Source: Dinochytrium kinnereticum
Taxonomy: Eukaryota > Chytridiomycota > Chytridiomycetes > Chytridiales > Chytridiaceae
Length of the DNA: 64,000 nucleotides
NCBI GenBank assembly: GCA_027604005.1
Contig: JADGJT010000080.1
Span: forward strand, 1 to 64,000
Direction: 5' to 3'
Shown here: positions 23,101-35,343 of the stretch, piece after piece
Layout: the number at the start of each line of letters is the position of its first letter
How positions within the stretch are numbered: the first letter of the stretch is position 1
Translations under genes and position numbers: made by a program
Notes under the pieces: generated by a model
The model's input: only the letters and a program-made list of their open reading frames with translations
Told to the model about the DNA's origin: nothing
Databases searched by the model: none

Positions 23101-23313
23101 GATTACGAAGCAACGCCAGACATGAATGAAGGGACTCATGAAGCGTCCTTGAATGGTGAAATGGTGTTGAATGATGGGGAGGCTGAATCCCGGGAGACAT
23201 CTGAGGAGGTTGTTGTGGACGTGGACGGTATGAGGACGCTAGATCCAGATGTGACGGCAGGGCCGGTTGTAAATGAAAGGTCGGCGGAACATCTTCCTCC
23301 GGCCTATGCTTGA
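20168..23313 (+). CDS. LRR receptor-like protein with TM and SAM domain, copy 2
   Basis: Tandem paralog with the same 15-exon plan: 20168-20253, 20302-20424, 20566-20655, 20799-20885, 20974-21069, 21281-21349, 21447-21509, 21558-21635, 21762-21848, 21925-21996, 22080-22148, 22255-22326, 22411-22470, 22558-22859, 22922-23313; 1,746 nt, 582 codons. N-cap ADAFPFITFNSSDVCC, one-exon repeats such as DLSNNEISGSIPLSF, C-cap TIDFTLNCF, span VATIFAGIVSLAIFILLVFG, SAM (GWTTERVCEWMAE to EDRLSLLTAS), and PPDY and terminal PPAY motifs. Intron positions and phases match copy 1 throughout, so the genes arose by duplication, but most intron sequence and much ectodomain sequence has diverged; the SAM half is best conserved. 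The start is uncertain (ATGs at 20168 or 20216 in frame); the N-terminus as read is not a convincing signal peptide. Confidence 0.8.
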
Positions 23314-23831
23314 GTAAACGCACGCACGGCATCAGCCAGCAGCACTTTGACCAAAAACGCTCGTTTTATGCGCGCGCGTTGTCTCCATCAAGCTTTCTTC
23401 ATTGCCATCAATTCAAACAACACAAAAAGCAGCCAGAAAAGTGCAAACACATTGAATGTGCATCGCACCCCTCCCGTAGGCGTCACGTCAAAGGCATCTT
23501 CAGCAAGGCGTCACGCAGTTGAAAGCGACGCGTCAAACCCGCAAATAACTTCCCCCTTCACCCCCAATCACCAACAGTTCCCCAATAAAAACCACAACAA
23601 AAAAAAACAACAAAAAAAAACAACAAAATACTCCGCCAGAATCTCCAAAAGAGAAAAAGTTTTTGCAAATTCGTCCTTCAACCTCACCTGTCCGACATCC
23701 TCTTGAGCTGACGGCCATCACATCAACCCGCCACCCTCACCTCAAAACACCCTTCAACCCCTCCACCTTCCACCGCACACAACACACACTCGAGAAACTC
23801 AGCTTACGACAGGAAGACGCAGAAGTGAATA
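23314..23831. other. Intergenic
   Basis: No gene seen. Contains A-rich runs at about 23590-23630. Confidence 0.4.
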
Positions 23832-25716
23832 ATGCCACTGATGCATCGTCGCCTTCCACTCCAGATGCGAGCCGTCGCACTCCCCACCCACCGCGTGTTT
23901 TCGTCGCTGCTTTCAACCCGCCCTGGCCTTTCCGAGTGTCTGGACGGGCTGTCGATGCTGGTGAAGAGCGAGGTGGGCGTGGTGGGGATGGGGCAGAGGA
24001 GAATGTGGCACCAGGCTGCGTTTGGTTCAGTTGGGGAGGGTCTGGCGCTCACGGTGGGGGTTAATGCGTTTTCGACAAAGGCGTCAAAGAAAGGTTTTTA
24101 TTGAACGTTTTCCGTCTCATCACTTCCCCATACCCGCTCATGTTTTTGTCTTTACCTGGTTGCCCTTCTCACCTCGCGGGAACCTCCCCCAAATATCCCA
24201 TCTCCAAATCTCAACCCCAGCCTTGGAAGACGAGCAGGCCAAGGAACGCACAAAGATTCGACAAGCCCTCAAAGCTCTTCCAAAGCCAAGCTCTGAGGAA
24301 CCCAAAAAGCCATCAACAGCTTACATCCTCTTTGGGAGCGACAAGCGACCTCACGTTGCCGAATCCCCCGAGATCCTCGCCATGGAGAAGAAGGACCGCC
24401 CTCCGGCCATTATGAAGAAACTGGGAGAAATGTGGAGAGGCATTGATGCCAAAACGAAGGAGGTGAGGGCGAAGAGAGATTTTTCTGCTTCTTTCTACTT
24501 TGTCGTGTGATTGACCTCAAGGTGTAGCGCGATGCAACCAACCCGGACACCCTCCTAACCATCTATCTCTTCCCCCGCCAATAAAAATATCACCAGCACT
24601 ACGAAGCCCGATTCGAAACCCTCAAAAACGAATACTCCAAAACCCTCGCCGGCTACCTCTCAAACCGTACCCCAGCCGACCTCCAGATACTGGAAACTCG
24701 ACGTCGATTAAAGAAGCGTCTTCAACCTTCTCGCTCAATTGCAAAAGTTGAGAAGGATCCTCTGGCTCCCAAGAGGCCTGTGACGGGGTACATGAGGTTC
24801 TGCATCGACATTCATGGGATGAAGAAGGTGGAGGGGATCAAGGAGGCGAGTCTAAAGGAGTTTTCTGGGCTTTCGTTTGCGGAGAAGGGGAAGGCTTTGG
24901 GAGAGATGTGGAAGGGGCTGCCTTCTGGTGTTAGGGAGGTGAGGGGTGATGCTTGGTTTTAATGTTGTTTTTTTTTCATGCACTTTTTATACGTTTGGGG
25001 CACTCTTTTCCCTTATCGTTGCCATCATTCCACCCTAACCAAAAAAAAAAAGAAGCAACAAAAAACCTAACCCTTTTCAAACGCAGAAATACATAGCCGC
25101 TTACGAAGCAGACCATAAGCGATACGTGAAAGAAAACGAAGTGTACCTTAAGGTGGACACCCTTACAGCTTTTTAAAACCTACTAACATCACTTTCACTA
25201 TTCTCCCTAGTTAACCAACATGAAGGAAGCTCGGAGCCTTGTTCGAAAAGCCATGAAGATGAATTTAAAGGGCCGTCGAAAGCCCACCGCCAGGTCTCGG
25301 AAGAAGGTTTGTACTTTTCACGTAGAAACAAAGAGGAAAAAACAGCGCGATCGCAAATACCCCCTTCCCCCCCCTCTCAATCTCCTTTATCATTCAAAGA
25401 ATGAAACAACAACAAGAAAAGTCTCCCCCCCAATACCCCCCCCCCCTCCACTCCTTTGAAACACTTTTTCTACAACTCTCCCTTCACAACAAAAAACCTA
25501 ATCCACTCTCAAACTCACCAGAAGCCTACTGTGTCAAAGAAGAAGAAGCCGGTTGCTAAAAAATCCACCAAAAAGACCCCGTCCAAAATTACAGCCGCCG
25601 CCGCCAAAAAGAAGACGAAGACGGCGACTAAGACGCCAGCCACTGTGAGCCGAAAGAAGGCTACGGCTGCGGGGAAGGCCTCGAAGACCGTCAAGAAGGT
25701 TACTAGGAAGGCTTGA
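23832..25716 (+). CDS. Two-HMG-box protein with H1-like tail, probably mitochondrial nucleoid (TFAM/Abf2 type)
   Basis: Exons 23832-24093, 24221-24462, 24597-24938, 25087-25152, 25211-25306 and 25522-25716 sum to 1,203 nt, 400 residues. The first donor is an atypical GTTTTT, but its phase is the only one that joins the frames. The first 30 residues are rich in Arg, Leu and Ser without acids (MPLMHRRLPLQMRAVALPTH), as in a mitochondrial presequence. HMG box 1 is near 110-180 (KKPSTAYILFGSDKRP, KKLGEMWRGIDAKTKEHY); box 2 near 230-310 (APKRPVTGYMRFCIDIHG, EMWKGLPSGVREKYIAAYE). The last 95 residues are Lys/Ala/Thr-rich with KKPVAKKSTKKTPSK-like segments resembling a histone H1 tail. TFAM/Abf2 proteins package mtDNA; most are 180-250 residues without such a tail. 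A nuclear HMGB-like role is possible if the presequence is not real. Confidence 0.8.
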
Positions 25717-27264
25717 GAGGTTAGGCGTGTGTTTGGGGGGTAAGAGGGGTTAAGGTTGTGGGGTTTGCGACATTTTACTTGGAGGGGGAGGTTATTCTCA
25801 GCCTTTTTTTCTCTTCTTTTCATGAGGTGGAGAAGGAGCTGATTGTGTGGAGGCGCCTTTTTTTTCTCGTTTTTTGCTTGATGGTTAGGTATAGCATTGG
25901 ATCCTTTCTTTCTTTTTTTTGTTTATTCGTTGTTTTCCTGTGTTATCGTTTGCTCCCCCCACGGTTTTGCGCCGTTGAGTTATTTGCCTCCCTCCCCTTC
26001 CCCCTCCCTTGCTTCCGTTCTGAACGAATGGTGGGAAGAGGGAAGACGCCCATGAGTTTTTGTGTTGGGTTCAGCGATAGTGGTATTCCCATCTCGCCTT
26101 GTTTTTTGCTCTTATCGTTTGGATGGTTTGCGTGCTCCCATCCGAGTGTGATTTGCAGAAAATCCTTTTTTTCTATTGTTATTATGTTATGTTCCTTCAT
26201 CTTTTTCGTTCCTTGACGTGTGTGTTGCTTGAATGGTTTTTTTTCCGTGTCTGCGAGTTCAATTTGCCGTTGCGTTTCATGGAAGAAGTAAAATAAAAAA
26301 GGGGAATGAAAGTGATAAAGAAGAAAGTTTGGTTTCGTTACCGAGCACCCTCCCCGCAACCCCCCTCATCCACCACCAGACGACGCGACCGTCCTGCGCA
26401 AAGGAAAGGGTGCAACACTCCTATGAAAAATTACAAAAGTTTTTTCTTCCACTTGAGCGTCACCAGTCTTGGTTGACGCAACCCCGCCTGGAGGTTGACA
26501 TCGTTAGTTAGCACGGCCAAGGATCCCCAATCCGACAAAGATGATGTTGAAGAACGATCGTGTGAGTTGGATGCGTTTGATTCCGTCAGCATTGCGTGGG
26601 TGTGGTGTGAATGACGACGAACGGCTTTGGGGTGCAAGTGGGCGGATGACAGAGGGCGGGCTGGGGGGAGAGCTGCCTAGCCTCGTTGGCTGGATTTCGA
26701 GTCAGATTAGGAAGTGGAGGAGGGGGGAGGGAAGGGTTCGACGTCGGGCCTTTTAAATCTGGACTCGTGGTGCTGTTAGATTGAGCCTCCAATTGTTGGG
26801 AAGAAGAAGGATGGAACGGGGAGACGAATGCGATTGCTTGAGTTTTGTTCGACTCTTGTGAACTTGTTGCGTAGGAATGGAAGTTGGGTAAACAGGGAGA
26901 GGACAAGAACATGAGAAATTGAATGGGGGAAGAGACGAAACGGCATCGTTTGGAATCTCGATTGTCATGGCTGGTTGATGTGGGAATGGAGTATGGGGTG
27001 CAGGTGATGGCGTTCTTTTTGTAGAAGCTCATGGGCTAAATGGAGGATGGGGATAGACGACTTTATTTTTTTTTCCTCTCGAATGCAACCGGGAAATGGT
27101 AGATGAAGTGAAGATACGACGGCCACTGAATGGCGGGAAAGAGAAGGAATGAGGCCATGAATGCGTGATGTTGTGTGCATGCATGAAGGAAGTTATTGCT
27201 GACACTGCCAATCCGCTTTGAAATCTACTTCTTTTTATTTACACAACACATCTCAGAAGCGAGG
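25717..27264. other. 1.5 kb without a confident gene
   Basis: Divided between the 3' flank of the HMG gene and the promoter of SRP14. One weak candidate: on the minus strand, a frame ending at about 26508 reads SFFNIIFVGLGILGRAN then stop after a CCCCCCAG acceptor-like site near 26670, possibly the last exon of a small membrane protein. I could not complete it or assign a family. Confidence 0.3.
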
Positions 27265-27860
27265 ATGATTTTATTACAAACCTACGTTTCTTCTAACCTA
27301 TCTTCTTCCGTTCACAACAATAGTTCCTCTTGGAGCTGGCAAGACAATTTGAGGGCTCAAAAACAACCGGCACCGTCTTCATCACCTACAAACGATGTGA
27401 GTTCTCCCAAAACTTCTTATAAACCCCTTTGAATCCCGTTCTCACTCTTTCTTCCCCCTCCACACACATAATAATAATAAAAAAAGACTCCTACAATCCC
27501 AAAAAGAACCGCGCCCCCCCCTCCACCGCCATGGACATTGACAACGACGACACAACCCCCTCCTCAGACGAAGACGAGAGCAAAGAATACGCCTGTCTTG
27601 TCCGTAGCGTCTGCGGCAAGTCCAAGTGCACGACGCTCGTCGAGCCCAGGGACACAGAAAAGTTCCAGGAGGCGTGCGGTAATGTGATGCGGCTGCACAT
27701 GGACAGCCTGAAGAAGAAGGAGAAGGGTCGGAAGGGGGGCGACAGTGGTGGAGGCGGCGTTGTGAAGGGCGGCGGCAGAGGAGGAGGAGGCGAGAGGGCT
27801 TCAGCAGCTGGTGAGGGGCGGTTGAAGGCGGTGAAGAAGAGGGGGACGATGAAGGAGTGA
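27265..27860 (+). CDS. SRP14: Signal recognition particle 14 kDa subunit
   Basis: Exons 27265-27285, 27324-27396 and 27487-27860 give 468 nt, 155 residues. The first exon encodes only MILLQTY, matching the SRP14 N-terminus; a 38-nt intron (GTTTCT donor, TCTAAC branch-like site) follows. Exon 2 is the family core, FLLELARQFEGSKTTGTVFI, then TYKR. Exon 3 has an acidic loop (DIDNDDTTPSSDEDE) typical of fungal and plant SRP14, then TTLVEPRDTEKFQEACGNVM and LHMDSLKKK, and a Gly/Lys-rich tail. SRP14 pairs with SRP9 or Srp21 on the Alu domain of SRP RNA and slows elongation during ER targeting. The tail is longer and more Gly-rich than in the human protein (136 residues). Confidence 0.92.
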
Positions 27861-28350
27861 GTGAATCAATGCATGCATGCAGTCAACGAAGCAATAACAG
27901 ATATGCCTGTGGTTGGTTGAATATTACTTTTTACTGTTACTTTTATTATTATTTCTGCTGTTGTTGATGCTGTTTTCCCCTTGCAACGTGAAATATCATC
28001 AGGAGATATCATTATTGTTAGTATTATTGCTCAGGTTCAGAAGTTACAAGTTGGAGAATATCCATGATATGCACTGGAATATCCCTAACAATATTGAATG
28101 AAACACCCTTGTGTGTCATGCGCCGTGCGGCCTGTATCCCCATGGGCCGCTGTCTCCACCAATCATGTCACGCAGCCGCGCAAGGCGTGTTTCAGCTGCA
28201 TCGCTTATAAGGCCGCTGCCCCTTCACACACTCACTCACAACCACTTTGTACTGCCGCCAACGCATACCCTCCAGCCATCAACCCATCGTCTCCAGCGAC
28301 ACCGTCTCTGCCCACCACCCATTCACCGCACCTGCATCTCTGTCTGCAAA
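27861..28350. other. Intergenic
   Basis: No gene seen. A GCATGCATGC run lies at about 27870-27880. The right part is the promoter of the small secreted protein. Confidence 0.4.
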
Positions 28351-28861
28351 ATGAGGCTCCTGTCATTCATCGTCGCCGCCATCATGGCCACCTCCGCCGT
28401 CACTGCTGTCGCCGTAAGTGCTCTGTTTGCTGCACACCCCCTTCTCCATCGAAAAGAGCACAGCCAGCCACCACACGTTTTAGGGGAAAACTTAGAGCTC
28501 CATCCAAGCTCGCTGAATTAACACGCTCTTCTTATTCTTCTTCATTCTTCACAATCAAAAGGTCCCCAAGAAGAACTTCGGCTACACCTCCAAAGACGTC
28601 CAAGCCGCCGACATTGTTGACGGCATCCAAACCCTCGAGCGTCGCACATTCGCTAACCTCGCTCGTCGTCAGATCGACGAGGAGGAAGTGGTCTCCAGCG
28701 AGATTGAGGAGGAAGAGGCGGTGGCCGAGGAGGCGGTGGCCGAGGAGGCAGTGGCCGCTGAAGAGCTTGTTGAGGAACCTGCTGCCGTTGTGGAAGAGGT
28801 CGAGGCTGAGCCTTTCCGTGACCCCGCGCTGTTTGGGAACGGAGACCCTGCGGACGAGTAG
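28351..28861 (+). CDS. Small secreted acidic protein, unknown function
   Basis: Two exons, 28351-28413 and 28562-28861, joined in phase 0, 120 residues. Exon 1 is exactly a signal peptide (MRLLSFIVAAIMATSAVTAV). The mature part starts with a basic stretch (VPKKNFGYTSKDVQ) with a possible dibasic processing site (LARRQ) near residue 57, then a Glu/Val/Ala-rich repeat region (EEEAVAEEAVAEEAVAAEEL) and a short tail ending DPADE. No cysteines in the mature part, so not a typical disulphide-stabilised effector. No family recognised. The exon boundary at the signal cleavage region and the clean frame make it a credible gene. Confidence 0.7.
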
Positions 28862-29502
28862 ACTTACTCCTCCTCCCACTGCATCTACCCCACCCTTGGC
28901 GTTTAGGGTGGAAGGTCATGATGCTTCGTTTTTGTCGTTGTTCTTAACTTTTTATAACCCGTTCCATCCCATCTTCCGCACAACCCGCACACTCAAATTG
29001 CAACAGCAAAATACGACAGTCACCATGAGATGATGCTCTTTCGTTCTTTTCATCTTTGCTTCTTCCTTGTTTTCAGCATTATTCATTCTTTTCCAACATT
29101 TCTATATTAAAAAAAGGCATATGCACTGTTTATAACAAAAAGAAAAAGAAAAAGATTCTCGACTTGACATCTTTATTATTATTCTTTTCAAGGATTGAGT
29201 TGCCCGTCCGCTACGAAACCGTTATCTTACGTGTCAACAAAGAAAGACCGTGATTTCTTAGCACTGTCTATTCGAAGTTCAACCGACACTTCCATCCATC
29301 CATACCAAACCTCATTACAATCACCACCCGCACAACGCACACCCCCCGACACACCCAGCACCCATCATGCACCCCTTACCACCGCCCGTCAACAGCGCCG
29401 TCGATGCAACCCTCCACCAGCAACCGCGTTCCTGCGACCTCCACGATTTGGCAGGCAGCAATAGAGAAGAAATTTCAACGCCCTATTTTCCTCAAAAACG
29501 AC
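28862..29502. other. Intergenic
   Basis: No gene seen. Contains the 3' flank of the secreted-protein gene and the 5' region of the protease gene. Confidence 0.4.
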
Positions 29503-32141
<2,639 letters not shown>

Positions 32142-32229
32142 GTAAGTTGTTTTTTTTTCTTCTGGAGGAAATGGGGGGGGGGGAGATTAATTTTGCAACC
32201 ATTATTGCTGTCATTATCTCTCATTTTTT

Positions 32230-32771
32230 NNNNNNNNNNNNNNNNNNNNNNNNNNNNNNNNNNNNNNNNNNNNNNNNNNNNNNNNNNNNNNNNNNNNNNN
32301 NNNNNNNNNNNNNNNNNNNNNNNNNNNNNNNNNNNNNNNNNNNNNNNNNNNNNNNNNNNNNNNNNNNNNNNNNNNNNNNNNNNNNNNNNNNNNNNNNNNN
32401 NNNNNNNNNNNNNNNNNNNNNNNNNNNNNNNNNNNNNNNNNNNNNNNNNNNNNNNNNNNNNNNNNNNNNNNNNNNNNNNNNNNNNNNNNNNNNNNNNNNN
32501 NNNNNNNNNNNNNNNNNNNNNNNNNNNNNNNNNNNNNNNNNNNNNNNNNNNNNNNNNNNNNNNNNNNNNNNNNNNNNNNNNNNNNNNNNNNNNNNNNNNN
32601 NNNNNNNNNNNNNNNNNNNNNNNNNNNNNNNNNNNNNNNNNNNNNNNNNNNNNNNNNNNNNNNNNNNNNNNNNNNNNNNNNNNNNNNNNNNNNNNNNNNN
32701 NNNNNNNNNNNNNNNNNNNNNNNNNNNNNNNNNNNNNNNNNNNNNNNNNNNNNNNNNNNNNNNNNNNNNNN
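32230..32771. other. Assembly gap (542 N)
   Basis: Run of N flanked by T-rich and A-rich tracts. It hides the 3' end of the aspartic protease gene. Frames running through the N run are artefacts. Confidence 0.99.
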
Positions 32772-33216
32772 AAAAAAGAAAGAGGAGAGGAATAGAGGTT
32801 GTTTCTTTTTTTTTTTTTTTTTTCTTCTTTCGTCCGTGGCTTGCTTTTTTTTTAATTTTTTCATTCTTTGGTTTGTGGATGTGGCGGTTTTCGCCGTACC
32901 TCGCTCTGTTGAGGGGGTGTGGCACTCGTGTTGCATAAGGACGAGAAGTGGATTTGAAGCTCAAAATTCTTTACTTTCTTAAAAAAAGAGAGGGAGGGAG
33001 AGCGAACACGCGCTCGTAAAGAAAAGAAATAAAACCCGTGTTGCGGGATAAGAAGGAACGAACACAAAAGGAGGTAAGTGTAAGGAGAAGAAGTGGAAAA
33101 CAAAAACACCTCAAAGATGCGATGACCCAAAGCAAAAAGCACATGATGATGGGGACCTCCCCCAAATGGGTTAGGGGTAACTTAAGAACACGCTCCCCGC
33201 CCCCACCCCCTTGTTT
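32772..33216. other. Intergenic between gap and MDR gene
   Basis: Poly-T and purine-rich tracts, 3' flanks of convergent genes. No gene seen; the last protease exon is not recognisable here. Confidence 0.5.
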
Positions 33217-34554
33217 TTACGGCTTCACAATCATCTTCACATTCGAGACCCTCCCACCCCTGTGCTCCTCCTGCCCCCCAACAACAGCCTCCAAACCCCC
33301 CTCCAAAACCCTAACCGGTGAAGGTCTAATCAACCCTCGAGGCACCCAGTCCCGCACCGCCATTTCCCAAAAAGGTTTAACCGCCTCGCCACTCAAATGA
33401 ATGCTTCCAAACACATACTTTGCGCTCCTCAACTCCTCAGCCCCCTCACTCTTCCCCTCCTTCCAAGGAAGAACAGCAACCCCTGAGGCGATCAAGATGA
33501 TGGTGGAGGGGTAAGTGGTGGAGAGGGATCGGAAACATTGGGCGGCCGAGTCCGCGCCGATGGTGTCGAACGCGTACTGTAGGTTTGGGGCGATTGCGCG
33601 GATTTCGGCGAGGATCGTGGGGGAGGCGTAGTCGAGAATGTGGGGGATGTTGAGGGTGCGGAGGTAGGGGTGGTTTTTTTTGGAGGCGGTTGTGATGACG
33701 GTTAGCCCTAAAAGCTGGGCAGCTTGGATGGCTTTTGTTTTTTGTTGGGGGAGGGCGGTGGTTAGGAAAGGTTGGTTAGTTCTGCACATAAAAACCCTCC
33801 AGGGAATATGGTAATTGGTTTTCGACGAACGAAGTGAAGTAAGAAGAGCCGAGGTATGTCTGAAATAAACCAAGATGACACCAGTAACCTCAAACACCAA
33901 AAAAAACGAAGGTAAAGCAGCAACTCACCAAAATGTCCAACACTGCTCGTGCCCCCCCAAATCAGAATAAACTTTCCCTGATCCTCCTTTCCACCGGTAA
34001 TCCCCAGCTCCTTAAACGCAACAGCAGTAGTAGCCCCCGCAAGCGCCCAAGTAGCCCCCTCCTCAACTGATAACCTTTCATCCAACAAAAACACCTTATC
34101 CGCCGGGATCTTTGCGTACTGCTGAAAAGTCGAGGTGAGGGCATCCCCAATCTTTGCTTGAAAGAAAACACGGTCGCCAACCTTGAATTGGGTGACCTTT
34201 GAGCCAACTTGAACGATATGTCCTGCGCCGTCTGAGCCGAGGATGGTTGGGAAGGTTTCGACAAAGATGCCGTAGTCGATGATTTTGTAGTCCACCGGGT
34301 TTACTGTTGAGAAGCGTTCGGGTTGGAGGGAACGCGAAAATGGGTGTCAGTTGGTTAGTGAGGTCCAAGTTAGTGAAGAGTTGAATGGGGGAAGCGTTGA
34401 GAAAAAAAAACGTACATCCAGCAGCCTCAACGCGAATAAGAACTGAAGAGTCATCCTCGGGTGTGAGTTTAGGGACGGGCCAGTCAGTGCGAATGACTTG
34501 CTTTTCGCCCTTCGCGGGGAAGACCAGAGCAGTTTGAGTGTCAGGAATGGACAT
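33217..34554 (-). CDS. Zinc-independent MDR oxidoreductase (quinone/enoyl reductase-like)
   Basis: Minus-strand exons 34554-34416, 34303-33929 and 33731-33217 sum to 1,029 nt, 342 residues, close to the family norm. The N-terminal GroES-like domain has AAGLNPVDYKIIDYG, GSDGAGHIVQVG and KVGDRVFF. The NADPH-binding Rossmann domain has WGGTSSVGHFAIQAAQLLG, with the splice falling inside it. The position of the catalytic-zinc Cys in zinc ADHs is occupied by the LNPVD motif and no structural-zinc Cys cluster is visible, so the protein belongs to the zinc-less branch (quinone oxidoreductases, trans-acting enoyl reductases such as LovC). No polyketide synthase gene is nearby in this window, so a secondary-metabolite role is not supported. 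Substrate unknown. Confidence 0.85.
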
Positions 34555-35343
34555 TATTGTTATCGCTGCTGTCGTTGAAGTGAGGGCTCGTTGATGTGGT
34601 TTGGTGAAGCGTCAAAAGTTGCAGCTTCAGGGTAAAGTCGTTCGTCTTTTTATGCCCGAAATGTCTCATTTGAAATGATTTGCAAGCAGCGAGAGGCGTT
34701 CACGGAGCAGATTATTAATTATTGCCAACCATTTCGACACCCGCTTTGAAATCGCATTGCGCAATGGGCAGGAAGGACGGCGCTATTCGTGCGTGCGGTG
34801 ATGGGTGGACGCCTGCGCAAGCGGCTTTCACCTTCACTGAACACACCCATGCATCCATCCATGCGTCTGTAAAGCCCCAGCCATCACGCAAATCTCTCGC
34901 GGCTACGATGGTGCAAGACGACAATGGCATCGGTCAGGGAGGGAAAGGATGACATCCGCGCAAGAAGATTGCAACCCACTCCTCCCTTCCCTCAACGGCG
35001 TATCAAATATGGTCTCCAACAAAATAAGGAGACAACAACGTCTATGTTCAGCTTGGGCAGTCTTAGTGAATCCCGTATCTACAGACTAAAGCGAAAGAAA
35101 TCTGTGCGAGATGCCCAGCTCCTCCATAAGGATCGACGCTGTCAAAACGCAAGGGAAATCCAAAAAAAAAAGGGGGTTTCGCCCGGCCGTCCCATCCCCC
35201 TAACTAACTGGGCATGCATCATCAACATCCCCATCGTCCGCAAAGTCTTGTCCATCTGCATCCCTTCCCACAAAGCGAATGGACTCGATAAGGTTGATGA
35301 CAAAAAATTGTTGAACATCTTCATTGGGACGCTAAGTTGAGCC
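34555..35343. other. Divergent promoter region
   Basis: Lies between the MDR gene (-) and the SPIN90-like gene (+). CATCCATCCATGC simple repeat near 34850. No gene seen. Confidence 0.4.

Noticed and set aside
16723..23313. Plant-type LRR receptor kinases
   Set aside because: No protein kinase domain follows the membrane span. The cytoplasmic part is a SAM domain and an acidic PPxY tail.
26431..27032. Minus-strand frames in the 25.7-27.3 kb gap, including a possible small membrane-protein exon
   Set aside because: Only one short hydrophobic C-terminal segment looks protein-like. No start, upstream exon or family could be established.
28098..29033. 311-codon plus-strand frame overlapping the small secreted protein
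   Set aside because: Different frame. The spliced frame with an exact signal-peptide exon is more credible; this frame is Ser/Thr/Pro/Arg-rich without domain features.
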